Below, piece after piece: positions 1 through 9,535 of a stretch of DNA of 64,000 nucleotides (within the stretch, counting starts at the first letter, position 1; each line of letters starts with the position of its first letter). This DNA comes from Paragorgia papillata. Taxonomy: Eukaryota > Cnidaria > Anthozoa > Scleralcyonacea > Coralliidae. A program made the translations under genes and the position numbers. Under the pieces are notes generated by a model. It was given only the letters and a program-made list of their open reading frames with translations. It did no database searches and had not been told where the DNA came from. The DNA is taken from the NCBI GenBank assembly GCA_035771165.1, contig JAWNZC010000181.1, forward strand, positions 109,501 through 173,500, written 5' to 3'.

Positions 1-620
1 AAATCAATAATCCTGAGACTTCCCGCTTTATCCGAAAAGCTTATCGTAGGATTTTGTAGCTATCCGAACTGTCAACGATGATGTAGTGTCCTAGCTACTT
101 GCGGAACACATCTCCCGAAAATACGATATGTAATTTAGCTGCAAAATCACGGCTAAAAGTTGAGATTTTGCATCATTTTGATTTATATTTTGATAAATGA
201 ATCATTATTACAACTACTTCGCTCAATTGTCTTACAATTTTAATACCTATAGGCGCTTAAAACGATCAAAACAAGGAAGAATTCGTGTTTCATCCCTTTA
301 TTATTTTCTTATAAAACACACCACGATCGAGTGTGCCACAGCCCCCCGCGCGTCTTTCGAGTCCGCTACAGGGTGCCCACGCGCTGCCAAGGTGGGCTTT
401 TGACACATGTATGATTTTATCAGTTCAACATGCACAGGGTCCACAGCCAGTTGTTTTTTTCTTGCCGGAAATATTTCTGCCTTCCAACTCACTTCAGAAG
501 AGACGCCGTAAACAGTTCACAGCAAAGTTTTGTTTTGAGCTGGATATTTTCTTAAGTTGCTGCAATTCATTGAACGATAGTACAGAACTCTGTTGACTGT
601 GGCTGATAGGACTCTGCTAA
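1..620. other. No gene recognised
   Basis: AT-rich sequence with only short open frames and no recognisable domain, splice-flanked exon or repeat structure that I can support. Confidence 0.5.
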
Positions 621-1050
621 TATATTGTATCATGTAGCCCAAAATTATACAGCCATTTGCATTCAAGCGCAAACCGCAAACATTTTCTCATGTTTTTTTA
701 CATTGCACTTTTAACGGTAAACGGCTGGTTCTAAACATTAAAAAAACCGCGAGAAAATGTTTGCGGTTTGCGCTTGAACGCAAATGGCTGTACTGATGAT
801 ACGCAATTGTCAAGGAGCGAACTACTGTATTTATATTTGTCATGACTACATGCAAACTTTGTGTAGTTAAGCGACTGTGAGGACAAAGCGACAAATCAAA
901 ACAAGCGCAAGCTATTCTTTGCCCAAAACAACCTATAGTCATCTTGGCATGTAAAATTTATATTGTATCATGTAGCCCAAAGAGTTAACCTTTCAAAATT
1001 ACACTGATGATACACAATTGTCAACGAGCGAACTATTTATATTTTTCACG
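621..1050 (+). repeat. Direct duplication, one copy interrupted by a MITE
   Basis: The stretch starting TATTGTATCATGTAGCCC at 623 recurs at 961. Both continue with a GATGATAC..CAATTGTCAA..GAGCGAACTA block (794 onward and 1002 onward). The first copy is split by the TIR element at 648-793; the second is not, so it acts as an empty-site reference. The copies then diverge into CATGCAAAC/CACGCAAAC-rich sequence. Confidence 0.7.
648..793. mobile_element. Short TIR element (MITE), TA target
   Basis: About 42 bp terminal inverted repeats start TACAGCCATTTGC and end GCAAATGGCTGTA, with one mismatch in the arms. Comparison with the uninterrupted copy at 961 suggests a two-base TA target, as used by Tc1/mariner-type transposases. 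The 146 bp element has no coding capacity. The superfamily call is an inference from the target duplication only. Confidence 0.75.
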
Positions 1051-1091
1051 TGCAGTCAACTACACGCAAACTGCGTGCGAGTGCATGTAAC

Positions 1092-1412
1092 TACCGTATT
1101 TTCTGGGCGATAACCCGCACGGCGTATAACCCGCACAGCAACAAAAATGTCACTTTTGGAAAAATAAAGAAGAACAAAGAAGAAGAAATACAGGTCAGTC
1201 TGACTTGCTCCCTTGGTTTAGGACCACAAAATTATAAAAAAGTACAGTACCAGTAGTTGAAAGATGAAAGTATAATCCTTGGTCTCAGTCTTCGTGATGG
1301 CGTCGTCTTAAGAATTCAACAGATTACCTGCACCACCCTATTACCCGCACTAATTATGTTTCCTAGCAAAATTAACAGATAACCCGCGGGTTATCGCCCA
1401 GAAAATACGGTA
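1092..1412. mobile_element. MITE with 27 bp perfect TIRs
   Basis: Perfect inverted ends begin TACCGTATTTTCTGGGCGAT and end with its complement. Both ends are bounded by TA, compatible with a Tc1/mariner-like target. The 321 bp interior has no transposase and repeats the word ACCCGCAC near both ends. Flanking DNA is rich in CTACACGCAA-type words (1060-1480). Confidence 0.8.
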
Positions 1413-2547
1413 CACGCAACTGCGTGTAGTGCAAGGTTGCATGTAGTGCGAAGCTTCGTGTAGTTTGACTGTACTACACGCAGTATGTACTACACACACT
1501 TGTAAAGTGTGTGTACTATTGTTCCCAGTAAACCGCGAAACAACCGTTTATTAAATGAATCACGTGATACGATTTTCTCATGCTTGAAATTTGAGATGAA
1601 GTGGTCACACCTTGATTGTTATTCGTTTTATACTCTCAACCGTCTCGACACGAGCAGAGCATCGAAACATCTCAACGAAAGCTCATGTGTCTTCCAAAAG
1701 ACGAACAAAAGTATTTTCGTCATCCAGATACTGCAATCGAAGTTGTGTTTTCACATGAGAAGACACAACAGTGTGATCACGTGACAGCTTTCTGAAAGCT
1801 TCAAACTAACCAACTGCCTTCTTCCAGTGGCTATTTGAAAACAGGGTGTTCGCGGTCTACTGGGAACGATAGTATTGTGGGTGTAAAAACCCCAGGCATG
1901 TGTTACAAAACTTTTGAGCACCACTGTATACATTCATTTAAATGCTGTTGCACATTCTGCCTCTGGTTTAAGGGACATTGACAACAGACCAAACCCCGAA
2001 ACTAATAGCAGTTAAATATACAGGAACCCTCGAGGATGCTCAAATTAAAAATCAACATAAAACACTTAAACTCGTCTAAGAAACACCGAAAGAATTAATT
2101 CAGTAATTCTTACACAAAATTGTCCTAAAATTGTACAAAACCTCACAAAAAACTGTTTAATATTATAGAAAACATAAAAGATAAACTAAAAACCTGCACA
2201 GAAGTACGGATGGACAAAATACGAGCGAGATTCAAAGGGATTGTAAACCCGACAATGGCTGACATCTTCGCTACATCACTACATTAAAACTCACTTTACG
2301 AATTGTTCCCAGCGCCTGGCGTGCCTAGAAAAACACAAAAGAGAAATAGGTTAACTATTTTCCTTTTCCAAATATTTTGAACTGAAAGGAAAATATTCTT
2401 ACGTTGTAAAATGATCGTTGAAGGACAAGCTCGAAAACACATGGCTTCTTCGTGGTCCGCCATTTTTTAAATTACCCCAAGCAAGATGAGGGACTGGGCA
2501 CGAGTATAGAGGAGGAACAGCGGACCCAAGAAAACCTAACCTGATTG
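1413..2547. other. No gene recognised
   Basis: Contains short repeats of GTGTAGT/ACTACAC words around 1420-1520 and otherwise unremarkable AT-rich sequence. Short ORFs at 1509-1784 and 1751-1933 have no recognisable motif. Confidence 0.4.
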
Positions 2548-2627
2548 TCAGGCCTTTATTTGTTCCCGCCTTCCGCTAAACCCGTCAGCGCGGGCAGAGC
2601 GAGAAGGCGAGAAAAACAAAGGCCTGA
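2548..2627. repeat. Small fold-back hairpin
   Basis: Arms starting TCAGGCCTTTATTTGTTCCC and ending GGCCTGA pair imperfectly around a GC-rich centre. It may be a truncated MITE. It sits about 220 bp upstream of the RecQ-like fragment. Confidence 0.5.
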
Positions 2628-2847
2628 GGAAACTCTTAACAAAACTGTGGGGACTCCGTCCATCTCATGGACGGGAGCTCTGATTGGCCGACTAATTGTA
2701 GTTAGGATTTTGATTGGTTCATTCAGATAAACAACTTGCCTGAAGGTGCACGGTCAAGGTGCACACCGTGACAAGGTCATCGCCATTTCTCGAATGTGTT
2801 TATCGTGTACGTTTCTGTGACCTGCAATTCATTCATTTAATCATTTA

Positions 2848-3165
2848 TCATGTCGGAAAATCAAACCATAGAAGGATTTTTCGAAACCGCTTTGTTAAAT
2901 TTATTGACACATTTCGCCTTTCGGCTATGAGTCTTTGAAACCAGAACAAACGACGTGCATTCGAAAGCTCGCTGTTGACAGCCAAGATCTCGTTGCTGTT
3001 TTGTCCACTGGTTTTGGTAAAAGTCTGATATATCAGATATTGCCATTTGTGTTCTCTGAACTTCATCGACTTCAACATGGCACGGTGAGGAATTTCGTTG
3101 TAGCAGGTGGAGACCTTGCGAAAAGCAGTCTACTTGGGTCCTTCGTTCGATGATCAGGGACGATG
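2848..3165 (+). pseudogene. RecQ-like ATP-dependent DNA helicase, 5' fragment
   Basis: An ATG at 2848 opens a short frame (MSENQTIEGFFETALL), then the reading frame changes and continues as a RecQ-type N-terminus: YESLKPEQ, then DLVAVLSTGFGKSLIYQ containing the Walker A GFGKS. In RecQ-family helicases this is motif 0 (with its Q) followed by motif I of the SF2 helicase core, which unwinds DNA in the nucleus. At least two indels are needed between the Met and YESLKPEQ, and homology stops near FVFSELHRLQH (about 3082), where CACGGTGAGG could be a splice donor. No downstream helicase motifs (DEAH, motif VI) were found nearby. I read it as a decayed partial copy; a genuine first exon with sequencing errors is the alternative. 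The frame at 3107-3319 just downstream is unidentified. Confidence 0.6.
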
Positions 3166-3453
3166 GCTACTGAAGGCGAAGCCGATGCGAAAGTCCAAGA
3201 CTAAGTGTGCGGGCAAGGCGCATCCGAAGACTTACGATAGAGGAGCACAAATTATTTTCTTGGCTACGCTATACCACTGCGACAAGGACAACTTTTACAT
3301 GTTACTGCCCAACCCGTGATGCTGAGACGCGTTGGATTCCTTAAGAAAGCAAGCCACAAGTTCAGTAAGCACTCACTTTATCTCTATTATGGTTATTATG
3401 TTATTATTCTTGTCTAACTATTTACCTAATCACATCGACTTCCAACCCCAAAT

Positions 3454-3499
3454 CCCTGCAGCTGAGACCAATTCCGAAGGTCGAAACGTGCGTCCAGGG
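3454..3499 (+). ncRNA. Hammerhead ribozyme relic in first PLE-A pseudo-LTR
   Basis: Stem I (CCCTG at 3454-3458 with CAGGG at 3495-3499), stem II (GACC with GGTC), GAAA and the GTC cleavage triplet are kept. The essential CTGATGA box reads CAGCTGA, so self-cleavage is not expected. It aligns with the intact copy at 5200-5238. Confidence 0.65.
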
Positions 3500-3718
3500 T
3501 TGTGTCCTAAGATCCTGATTGCACTTTACTGATACGTTACAAATCTTTATCGTTAACTCTTCTTCTCATTTTTTCACATGATTCTTAAGCATGATATATA
3601 CACTGCATGTCCAACAGCGGTTCCGCGTCACTCTTTCATACGCAAAATAGCCAGAGGCTCATTGCGCTTATTATTCAAATTCCCTTCTAATCTCTCCCTC
3701 GGTTTTCAACATTATGCA

Positions 3719-4190
3719 ATTCTTCCTGTTACCATCCCCCCCCGGGCAATACCCCTGGGATTTGTAATTTTTTATGAAGCTCATCGCAAATTCCCCACCC
3801 CGGGGCAAGGCTGAAAAACTAATACAAAAACACACGCGTTTTAACATCAAACAAATGTATAATTAAACACATTTTAACATCAAATGTAAATTAACTTAAA
3901 CAGTGGCTCATTTCTGTTGCTGCTTCCTTTGAGCTCTAGTTTTTTTCGCTTTTTCTGCACCCCTGCGTCGATTTTCGTCAATTTTCGGCAATCTGAGAAA
4001 TCTTTCAATGAATTCGTCGCCATTATGAATACGGAATACTTTAGTTCCCAGACTCCCACGCCTCCTTGCATCCCCGCCCTTTACCCCCGGGACAAAATTA
4101 ATAAAACAATTCCCCACCCCCGGGATTTGATTTTCTGCATTGTCCCTGGGGTTGCCCGGGCGGGGGGATGGTTACAGGAAGAATTGATTC
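3719..4190. mobile_element. MITE inserted in PLE-A pseudo-LTR
   Basis: Inverted ends start ATTCTTCCTGTTACCATCCC and finish with the near complement (GGGATGGTTACAGGAAGAAT then TGATTC). ATGCA is repeated on both sides (3714-3718 and 4191-4195), and the second pseudo-LTR shows the site without insertion (ATACA at the same place). The interior has an arginine/lysine-rich minus-strand ORF of 69 codons (3908-4117) with no recognisable domain. Superfamily not determined. Confidence 0.75.
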
Positions 4191-4216
4191 ATGCATTACA
4201 CAACTAAAACTCCTTT

Positions 4217-4548
4217 GTGGTTTCCATTAACTACACTTTAACGTATAAAAAACATGATATACAATTTTCTTTTTGGCCACAAACTAATACAATTGCAAAC
4301 ACACTGACATACCTACTTCCCAAAATACACAAACCCAACATACCCATACTTATTACTATAAAAGTCAATAGCTTGTACACAAACATATCAAATGATGAAG
4401 GCATTTAAGCCTCCGTTGATATGCTTAAGGTACACAAAACAGTTGACATCTATACAGACCACATTACCAATTTATACACTTCCACTTATACATACGTCAA
4501 ACAATTTACTAATTATATCTTGACATTATCCCACAATTACCCCTAAGG
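4217..4548 (+). pseudogene. Penelope-like reverse transcriptase fragment
   Basis: The frame reads TLTYLLPKIHKPNIP followed almost at once by VNSLYTNISNDEGI. In Penelope RTs, LLPKIHKP belongs to the fingers/palm N-terminal side and DVKSLYTNIP(x)DEGI to the first catalytic aspartate block; the GRPI..SG segment that normally lies between them is missing, and the first catalytic D is N here. Further weakly matching sequence runs to 4548. The fragment cannot encode an active enzyme. Confidence 0.75.
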
Positions 4549-4620
4549 ACAATGACTACCCCTGATGTCTGCACCACGCACGCTTCGCTGTGACCTGGAA
4601 ACGAATGACGCAACACTACT

Positions 4621-4829
4621 TAGCCTGGTACCCTGGCCCAATTTCAAAAGAAATATGGGCCAGGTAACCACTAATTTCATTCTCGCGTCATCAGGGCTAA
4701 ATCCACTTATGACGATTGCAGTTTCACCCATAGCCACTAAAAACGCGCGAGATTTTAACCAATAGGAAAGCAGAAGTGTTTAGTGGTTACCTGGCCCATA
4801 TTCTTTGATTGGGCCAGGTAACCAGGCTA
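4621..4829 (+). mobile_element. MITE with TAGCCTGG ends, copy 1
   Basis: Starts TAGCCTGGTACCCTGGCCCA and ends with the near complement GGGCCAGGTAACCAGGCTA; the sub-terminal GGTTACCTGGCCCATATT is also inverted. A copy in the opposite orientation lies at 26694-26900. No coding capacity. Confidence 0.8.
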
Positions 4830-5091
4830 GCCTTAACCCTTCTCTTACATACGGACACCCCCATTACATATCCGAAGACTGACAAAGTGAATCTTTGTTT
4901 CTCCTACTAAACTGCTACGAGAACTCTACACACTGCTACCTTCCTACTCTACTCCAAGATTTTCAAATGCATTGGACTACCTTAACTCTTTCCTGTCCGA
5001 ATTGGTCTTTAGTATTTTATTCTAGCTAACGCCAGACGATTTTATTCACTTCTGGGGAAGCCCTCGGACAGAAATGAGTTAAACACACAAG

Positions 5092-5490
5092 TTTGGTAAG
5101 CACTCACTTTTATTCTCATCTCATATATTGTGTTGATAGCGATTATTATTGCTCTTCCAACAATTAACTTAATATTTACATTGACTCCCAACCCCAAATC
5201 CCTGCTGATGAGACCACCAGGTCGAAACGCGTCCAGGGTTGTGTCCCAGATCCTGATTGCACTATACTATACGTTACATATCTTTTATTCTTCTTCTGTC
5301 ATTTTTTACATGGTTCTTTAAGCAATATATATACACTGCATGTCCAACAGCGTGCTCCGTATCGCCTTTCCATACGCAACATAGCCGGAGGCGAATTGCC
5401 TTCTATATAAATCTCTCCCTCATTCTTCAACAATACATTACATGACTTTAACTCCTCTGTGATTCCATTAACTACACTCAAATTTATAAA
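5092..5490 (+). repeat. Second PLE-A pseudo-LTR
   Basis: Direct repeat of 3361-3718/4196-4245, uninterrupted. It carries the intact hammerhead motif. Directly downstream (5490 on) the sequence changes into the RAE1-like gene fragment. Confidence 0.7.
5200..5238 (+). ncRNA. Hammerhead ribozyme, type I, intact core
   Basis: All conserved parts are present in order: stem I 5' strand CCCTG (5200-5204), CTGATGA (5205-5211), stem II GACC-ACCA-GGTC (5212-5223), GAAA (5224-5227), a minimal stem III, the GTC cleavage triplet (5231-5233), and stem I 3' strand CAGGG (5234-5238). The stem III segment ACGCGT is a palindrome, so two transcripts or tandem copies could form a stronger shared stem III, as described for dimeric hammerheads of Penelope-like elements. 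Predicted cleavage is after C5233. Activity is inferred, not shown. Confidence 0.8.
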
Positions 5491-5708
5491 AAAGTGTCCC
5501 AGATCTGGTTCAAGAGTTTTTCGCATTCAGAAAAGGAGACGCCCAAACTATTACTGTCAATTACATCGCGCCGGAAATAGAAATATCTTTAAAGACAAAA
5601 ATCAACAACCAGTTGGTTTTGCTCTTGGTTCAGTAGAAGGAAGAGTTGCTATTCATTATATTAATCGAACAAATCCGTAAGTCAATTCCATAAAATGCCA
5701 GTTAAAAT

Positions 5709-5880
5709 GCACGTATTACCACCCACCTCGAACATTGTCAAACAACAATGATTTTGTTGCAAGTTGAATCAGCATGTTGCAGCAAGTAGAACTGGAGTCT
5801 ACTTTTTTCAACAATTTTTTTCCAACTTGCAACAAAATCATTGTTGCGTGACAATGTTTAAGGTGGGTGGTAATACGTGC
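5709..5880. mobile_element. Palindromic element in RAE1-like intron
   Basis: Near-perfect arms start GCACGTATTACCACCCACC and end GGTGGGTGGTAATACGTGC; the inner arms repeat TTGCAA/GTTGCA words around a GTAGAACTGGAGTCTAC centre. A similar GTAGAA..TTCTAC centre occurs in the GTTGCA-rich element at 39326-40190. Confidence 0.75.
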
Positions 5881-5978
5881 AACAACGCTTTTCAACTTAC
5901 AACGCAACAAAGTTGAAGTAAAATGTTGCCAGTATTACCTCGCCTTTATAAAGTTGTAAGCGTATGTATCAATATTTT

Positions 5979-6168
5979 TATTAATATTTACAGAAAAGAT
6001 AATTTTACGTTCAAATGTTAAATATTCTGGCGGGAAATCGCTGAAATGTACATCGCCCTGTTTTGACGTGTTTCGGGTTGTCGTACATGCAATGGAAAGT
6101 GGTTCTACCCCTACTAAAACGTTTTCAAGAGTCTGTTTAACTCCAACTTCCAAAGATAGCACTTGCAT
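5979..6168 (-). CDS. Unidentified minus-strand ORF overlapping the RAE1-like fragment
   Basis: An ATG at 6168 opens a frame (MQVLSLEVGVKQTLENVLVG...) that runs past the RAE1-like acceptor and could end at a GTAAAT donor near 5979. Composition looks protein-like, but I recognise no family. It lies mostly inside the sequence inserted into the RAE1-like exon, so it may be a captured first exon or a chance ORF. Confidence 0.25.
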
Positions 6169-6281
6169 AGCAATTTAGCCTGAATATAATTACTTCCCGA
6201 ATTACGTCACCGGTCGAAAAATTCACTTGTGAATTTTGGCGCGCTGCAGGTGGGAAAAGTCCTTGTCAACGAGGAACCGAA

Positions 6282-6345
6282 AGGTCAAAAATGTCGAAAG
6301 GTCAAAAATGTCAAAAGGTCAAAAATGTCGAAAGGTCAAAAATGT
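6282..6345 (+). repeat. Short 17 bp tandem repeat
   Basis: GGTCAAAAATGTCGAAA-type units repeat about four times, near the right border of the insertion in the RAE1-like fragment. Confidence 0.7.
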
Positions 6346-6471
6346 TTGAAAAGGACTTTGAGAAAGTCAAATGTAAATGCAATACAATTGGCAACATGCT
6401 AGATATTTACGCGGTAAGTTCTTTGGCGTGCAATCAGACCCTTTTGTTGTTACTACTGCAGACTAAAGGGC

Positions 6472-6544
6472 TGGCCAAACGCATTCAACATCCTTCAACA
6501 TTGTTGAATTCAACCGTGATTCAACATGTTGAAACGTTTGGCCA
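6472..6544. mobile_element. Mini-element of TTCAACAT words
   Basis: Starts TGGCCAAACGCATTCAACAT and ends with the near complement ATGTTGAAACGTTTGGCCA. A longer relative with the same ends is at 52869-53258. Confidence 0.65.
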
Positions 6545-6829
6545 CTAACTTAACTAAAAAAACTAACTTAACTTCTCAAACTATGTAATAACAATACTTA
6601 CTATTTATAAATAAACCTGGATAAATAATTCATATTTGTTGAGCTAATTAATAAGATAATACATATAAATATAAATATAATTAATAATAATAACAAAAAT
6701 TTTAAATTTTATAATATTGTTAAAAAATTGCAGATTCGATCGTCGATTTCTTATTTTTTTTGTATTTTTCTACGCGAGATTTTGTATTGAGATGTTTGGC
6801 TCAGCATTTGGTAGTACTCCAAGTACTAT

Positions 6830-7118
6830 GACCAAGAAGGATAAGATTCAAAAATCTTATCCTTCTTGGTCACGCCATAGTTGGCTTTGAATCTTATCCT
6901 TCTTGGTCATGCCATAGTTGGCTTTGAATCTTATCCTTCTTGGTCATGCCATAGTTGGCTTTGAATCTTATCCTTCTTGGTCATATGCCATAGTTGCCTT
7001 TGAATCTTATCCTTCTTGGTCATGCCATAGTTGGCTTTGAATCTTATCCTTCTTGGTCATGCCATAGTTGGCTTTGTCTTATCTTGGCTTTGAATCTTAT
7101 CCTTCTTGGTCATATGCC
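6830..7118 (+). repeat. 37 bp minisatellite
   Basis: About seven units built on CTTATCCTTCTTGGTCATGC and CATAGTTGGCTTTGA. The first unit is preceded by an inverted partial unit (ACCAAGAAGGATAAG), making a small hairpin at 6830-6870. It lies just past the stop codon of the BEN-domain exon. Confidence 0.85.
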
Positions 7119-7132
7119 AATAGTCCAGTCCA

Positions 7133-7311
7133 TCATGGAACTATCTTTCTTGATTTTTCCCCTTTTGGTCGGCGTAGAAACTCGTCGATTGCCTTACGAC
7201 AATCCCTCCACACTTTATCCTCTTCTTGTGGCGAGGTTGGAAACATGTCAAAGACGTATTTACGGATCTTAGCCACCCTTTCAGGATCCAGCTGTCGTTT
7301 ATTTCTGGTTC
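7133..7311 (-). CDS. BEN-domain protein, last coding exon
   Basis: Starts at an AG acceptor (7312-7313) preceded by a pyrimidine tract, and reads TRNKRQLDPERVAKIRKYVF, then DMFPTSPQEEDKVW and RDCRKAIDEFLRRP before a TGA at 7133. The LDP..v..Ir.y.....W..C..aId pattern is the C-terminal half of a BEN domain, a small alpha-helical fold that binds DNA or partner proteins in chromatin regulators. It joins in phase 1 to the exon at 8545-8748 to complete VSG-TRNKRQLDP. A minisatellite follows the stop directly. Function beyond probable nuclear DNA/protein binding cannot be read. Confidence 0.75.
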
Positions 7312-7492
7312 CTAAAGGGGAAAGAAAGAACATCAAAACATTAATGAAAGCTAAACTAAACTTGTTACTCTGATGAAGGGCTCTGCTTAAAACATCAGTA
7401 TTTCGTTATCAGGACTAATCTCAGCAGTTTACCACCTTTTCACTTTGCTCTATCTAAAACACTGCCTACGAAGCACTTTACTATTTTAAAGT

Positions 7493-8415
7493 AAACTTTA
7501 TTTTATACTGGATAACCCTATCAGTCATATCTAAACTGTTCTCCCTAGAGGTCCAGTAAGAACCATCTCTCACTGGTCCGGTGTTACTATACAGAAGGAA
7601 ACTGGAGTAAACTAAACTAACTTTATTTATACTGGATAACTCTATCAGTCATATCTAAACTGTTCTCTCTAGAGGTCCAGTAAGAACCATCCTTCATTGA
7701 TCCAGTGTTACTACAGAAGGAAACCAGAGTAAACTAAACTAACTTTATTTATACTGGATAACTCTATCAGTCATAATCTAAACTGTTCTCTCTAGAGGTC
7801 CAGTAAGAACCATCCTTCATTGATCCAGTGTTACTACAGAAGAAAACCAGAGTAAACTAAACTAACTTTATTTATACTGGATAACTCTATCAGTCATATC
7901 TAAACTGTTCTCCCTAGAGGTCCAGTAAGAACCATCTCTCACTGGTCCGGTGTTACTATACAGAAGGAAACTGGAGTAAACTAAACTAACTTTATTTATA
8001 CTGGATAACTCTATCAGTCATATCTAAACTGTTCTCTCTAGAGGTCCAGTAAGAACCATCCTTCATTGATCCAGTGTTACTACAGAAGAAAACCAGAGTA
8101 AACTAAACTAACTTTATTTATACTGGATAACTCTATCAGTCATATCTAAACTGTTCTCTCTAGAGGTCCAGTAAGAACCATCCTTCATTGATCCAGTGTT
8201 ACTACAGAAGGAAACCAGAGTAAACTAAACTAACTTTATTTAGATATGACTGATTTTGTTTAGATATGACTGATAACCCTATCAGTCATATCTAAACTGT
8301 TCTCCCTAGATGTCCAGTATAAGGACAATATCCAGTATCCAGTGTTATATCAATATCCAGTGTTACTACAGAAGGAAACCAGAGTAAACTAACTTTATTT
8401 ATACTGGATAACCAT
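7493..8415 (+). repeat. 122-124 bp tandem repeat
   Basis: About seven units, each with TATACTGGATAACTCTATCAG, a CTAGAGGTCCAGTAAGAACC core and CAGTGTTACTACAGAAGRAAAC. Two unit subtypes alternate (CTCACTGGTCCGG versus TTCATTGATCCAG). The array sits in the intron between the two BEN exons. The last unit is rearranged (8240-8400). Confidence 0.85.
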
Positions 8416-8544
8416 ATCAGTTGAATGAAAAAATGATATTTTCTACTATCCAGCCAACCACTGACTTCGAGAATCTTAGAATCTAGCAGTTGCTAATTTC
8501 TGGCACCAGTATGAGGATAATTTATTTTATTATCATACACGTAC

Positions 8545-8748
8545 CTGACACATTCGTGGATGTCAGTTCATCCGGTTCGAACAATTCACGGACAAGATGA
8601 ACCGCGAAGTTTGGAAACGGAATGACTTTTTTTTTTTAGACGTATCAACTGTGGGTCATCAATTGTCCTTGATGATCCACAAGTTGACATGTCTCTTGTG
8701 GCTTGGGTGGTGGCTTGGCTTGTGGCTTGCTCCCTCCTCATCAGTGTT
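8545..8748 (-). CDS. BEN-domain protein, penultimate exon (frameshifted)
   Basis: Acceptor AG at 8749-8750 and donor GT at 8543-8544. The 3' part reads FPNFAVHLVRELFEPDELTS then TNVSG, the N-terminal half of a BEN domain (..FA..L...lF..eEL...n.sG). The 5' part in another frame reads RDMSTCGSSRTIDDPQLIRL then KKKK. The two frames are separated by a run of 11 A residues; 12 would restore one frame. Either the homopolymer is a sequencing error or the gene is a pseudogene. Confidence 0.65.
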
Positions 8749-9184
8749 CTAAAGCAAAAAAAAACAACAACAATAAAATGTCTAGAAACAGACTAAACAG
8801 TCACCTGTTTTTAGCATCCAGTAATAATCTAGTGTTGTCGTCCTTGTATCTAGTTTCTAAAACAATTCTTTCCTAAATTAATTAAATCAAACTCATTAAT
8901 AATTCATGGTAAAATTTAAAAGATATTTAAACAGTATTTAGAAATTAAGGAAAGACTACTGTCAAATCTAGCAAACTTTTAGGTCGATTTTCTTCCTCTT
9001 AAAATAGATTCGTTTGAGCAGCTATATCCAACACTCGTCAGTGCTCGTCCTCCGATGTCTAAATACAGGCAAGCTAGGCTTCGCCCTCGTAATTTCAACC
9101 TGCTTTGTTGTATTTAGAAATTGGAGAAAAAACACTGACTCTTGTCGGATATATTACTTATTAGTATCAACCAACTAATGGTCT
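8749..9184. other. Intronic stretch with hairpin
   Basis: Contains an imperfect hairpin at about 9010-9155 whose apex reads AGGCTTCGCCCTCG, one of several similar hairpins in the window, and an AACTCATTAATAATTCATGG element end at 8889. No exon recognised. Confidence 0.5.
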
Positions 9185-9535
9185 ATTACAAATTCGGCAT
9201 TCTGATTGGCTGAGTTACGAGTGGTCTATAGGTGAGTTTCATGTGTTGCGCGCGCATCATTTTTCAAAAAACTGGCAAGCTCCACTCAAAGTAAAACATA
9301 CTATTTAAAATAAACAAAGTTAGATACAGTTTCTGGATGTTTAACACTGTTATTCTGCTGTTGTTGGCTCGCTAGCAAGTCTGTTTGCCATTGCTTACTT
9401 TGTGGAGAACCCGCCAAGAACCCGCCAATTTCTTTGCAAATCGATGCGCGCGCAACACCCTGAAACTCGCCTATTGGTGATACACCACTAGTAGCGTTAT
9501 CCAATGACAAACCTTATAACCGGAATATTCCTATC
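9185..9535. mobile_element. Fold-back element
   Basis: Imperfect arms carry GAGTTTCATGTGTTGCGCGCGCAT on the left, in shortened form GTGTTGCGCGCGCAT, and ATGCGCGCGCAACACCCTGA on the right, with CTATAGGTGA / TCGCCTATTGGTGAT and GATTGGCTGAG-type ends. No transposase. Confidence 0.55.

Larger units (their letters stand above)
3361..5490 (+). mobile_element. Penelope-like retroelement, decayed (PLE-A)
   Basis: Two direct repeats (3361-3718 continued at 4196-4245, and 5092-5490) flank a fragment of a Penelope-type reverse transcriptase. This pseudo-LTR / RT / pseudo-LTR order is characteristic of Penelope-like elements, which copy themselves through an RNA intermediate. The two repeats share, in order, a GTAAGCACTCACTTT start, a hammerhead ribozyme region, ATATACACTGCATGTCCAACAG, and an AACTCCT..TTCCATTAACTACACT end. 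Two MITEs (3719-4190 and 4621-4829) have inserted. Sequence divergence between the repeats is substantial, so the copy is old. Confidence 0.75.
5590..6413 (+). pseudogene. RAE1 (mRNA export/nuclear pore WD protein) gene fragment
   Basis: Three collinear pieces match RAE1, a WD40 protein of mRNA export that binds NUP98 at the nuclear pore. First, [11 protein letters not shown] then [16 protein letters not shown] ends at 5676 with a GTAAGT donor. Second, after an AG acceptor at 5992-5993, KDNFTFKC follows in the correct phase. Third, KCNTIGNMLDIYA ends at about 6413 with GTAAGT, matching the family's QDIYAV. Between pieces two and three about 350 bp is inserted, bordered by TCAAATGT on both sides. 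The intron (5677-5993) holds a palindromic element. No other RAE1 exons were seen, so this is a DNA-level (intron-containing) partial duplicate or a disrupted gene. The first residues before IFKDK do not match well. Confidence 0.75.
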
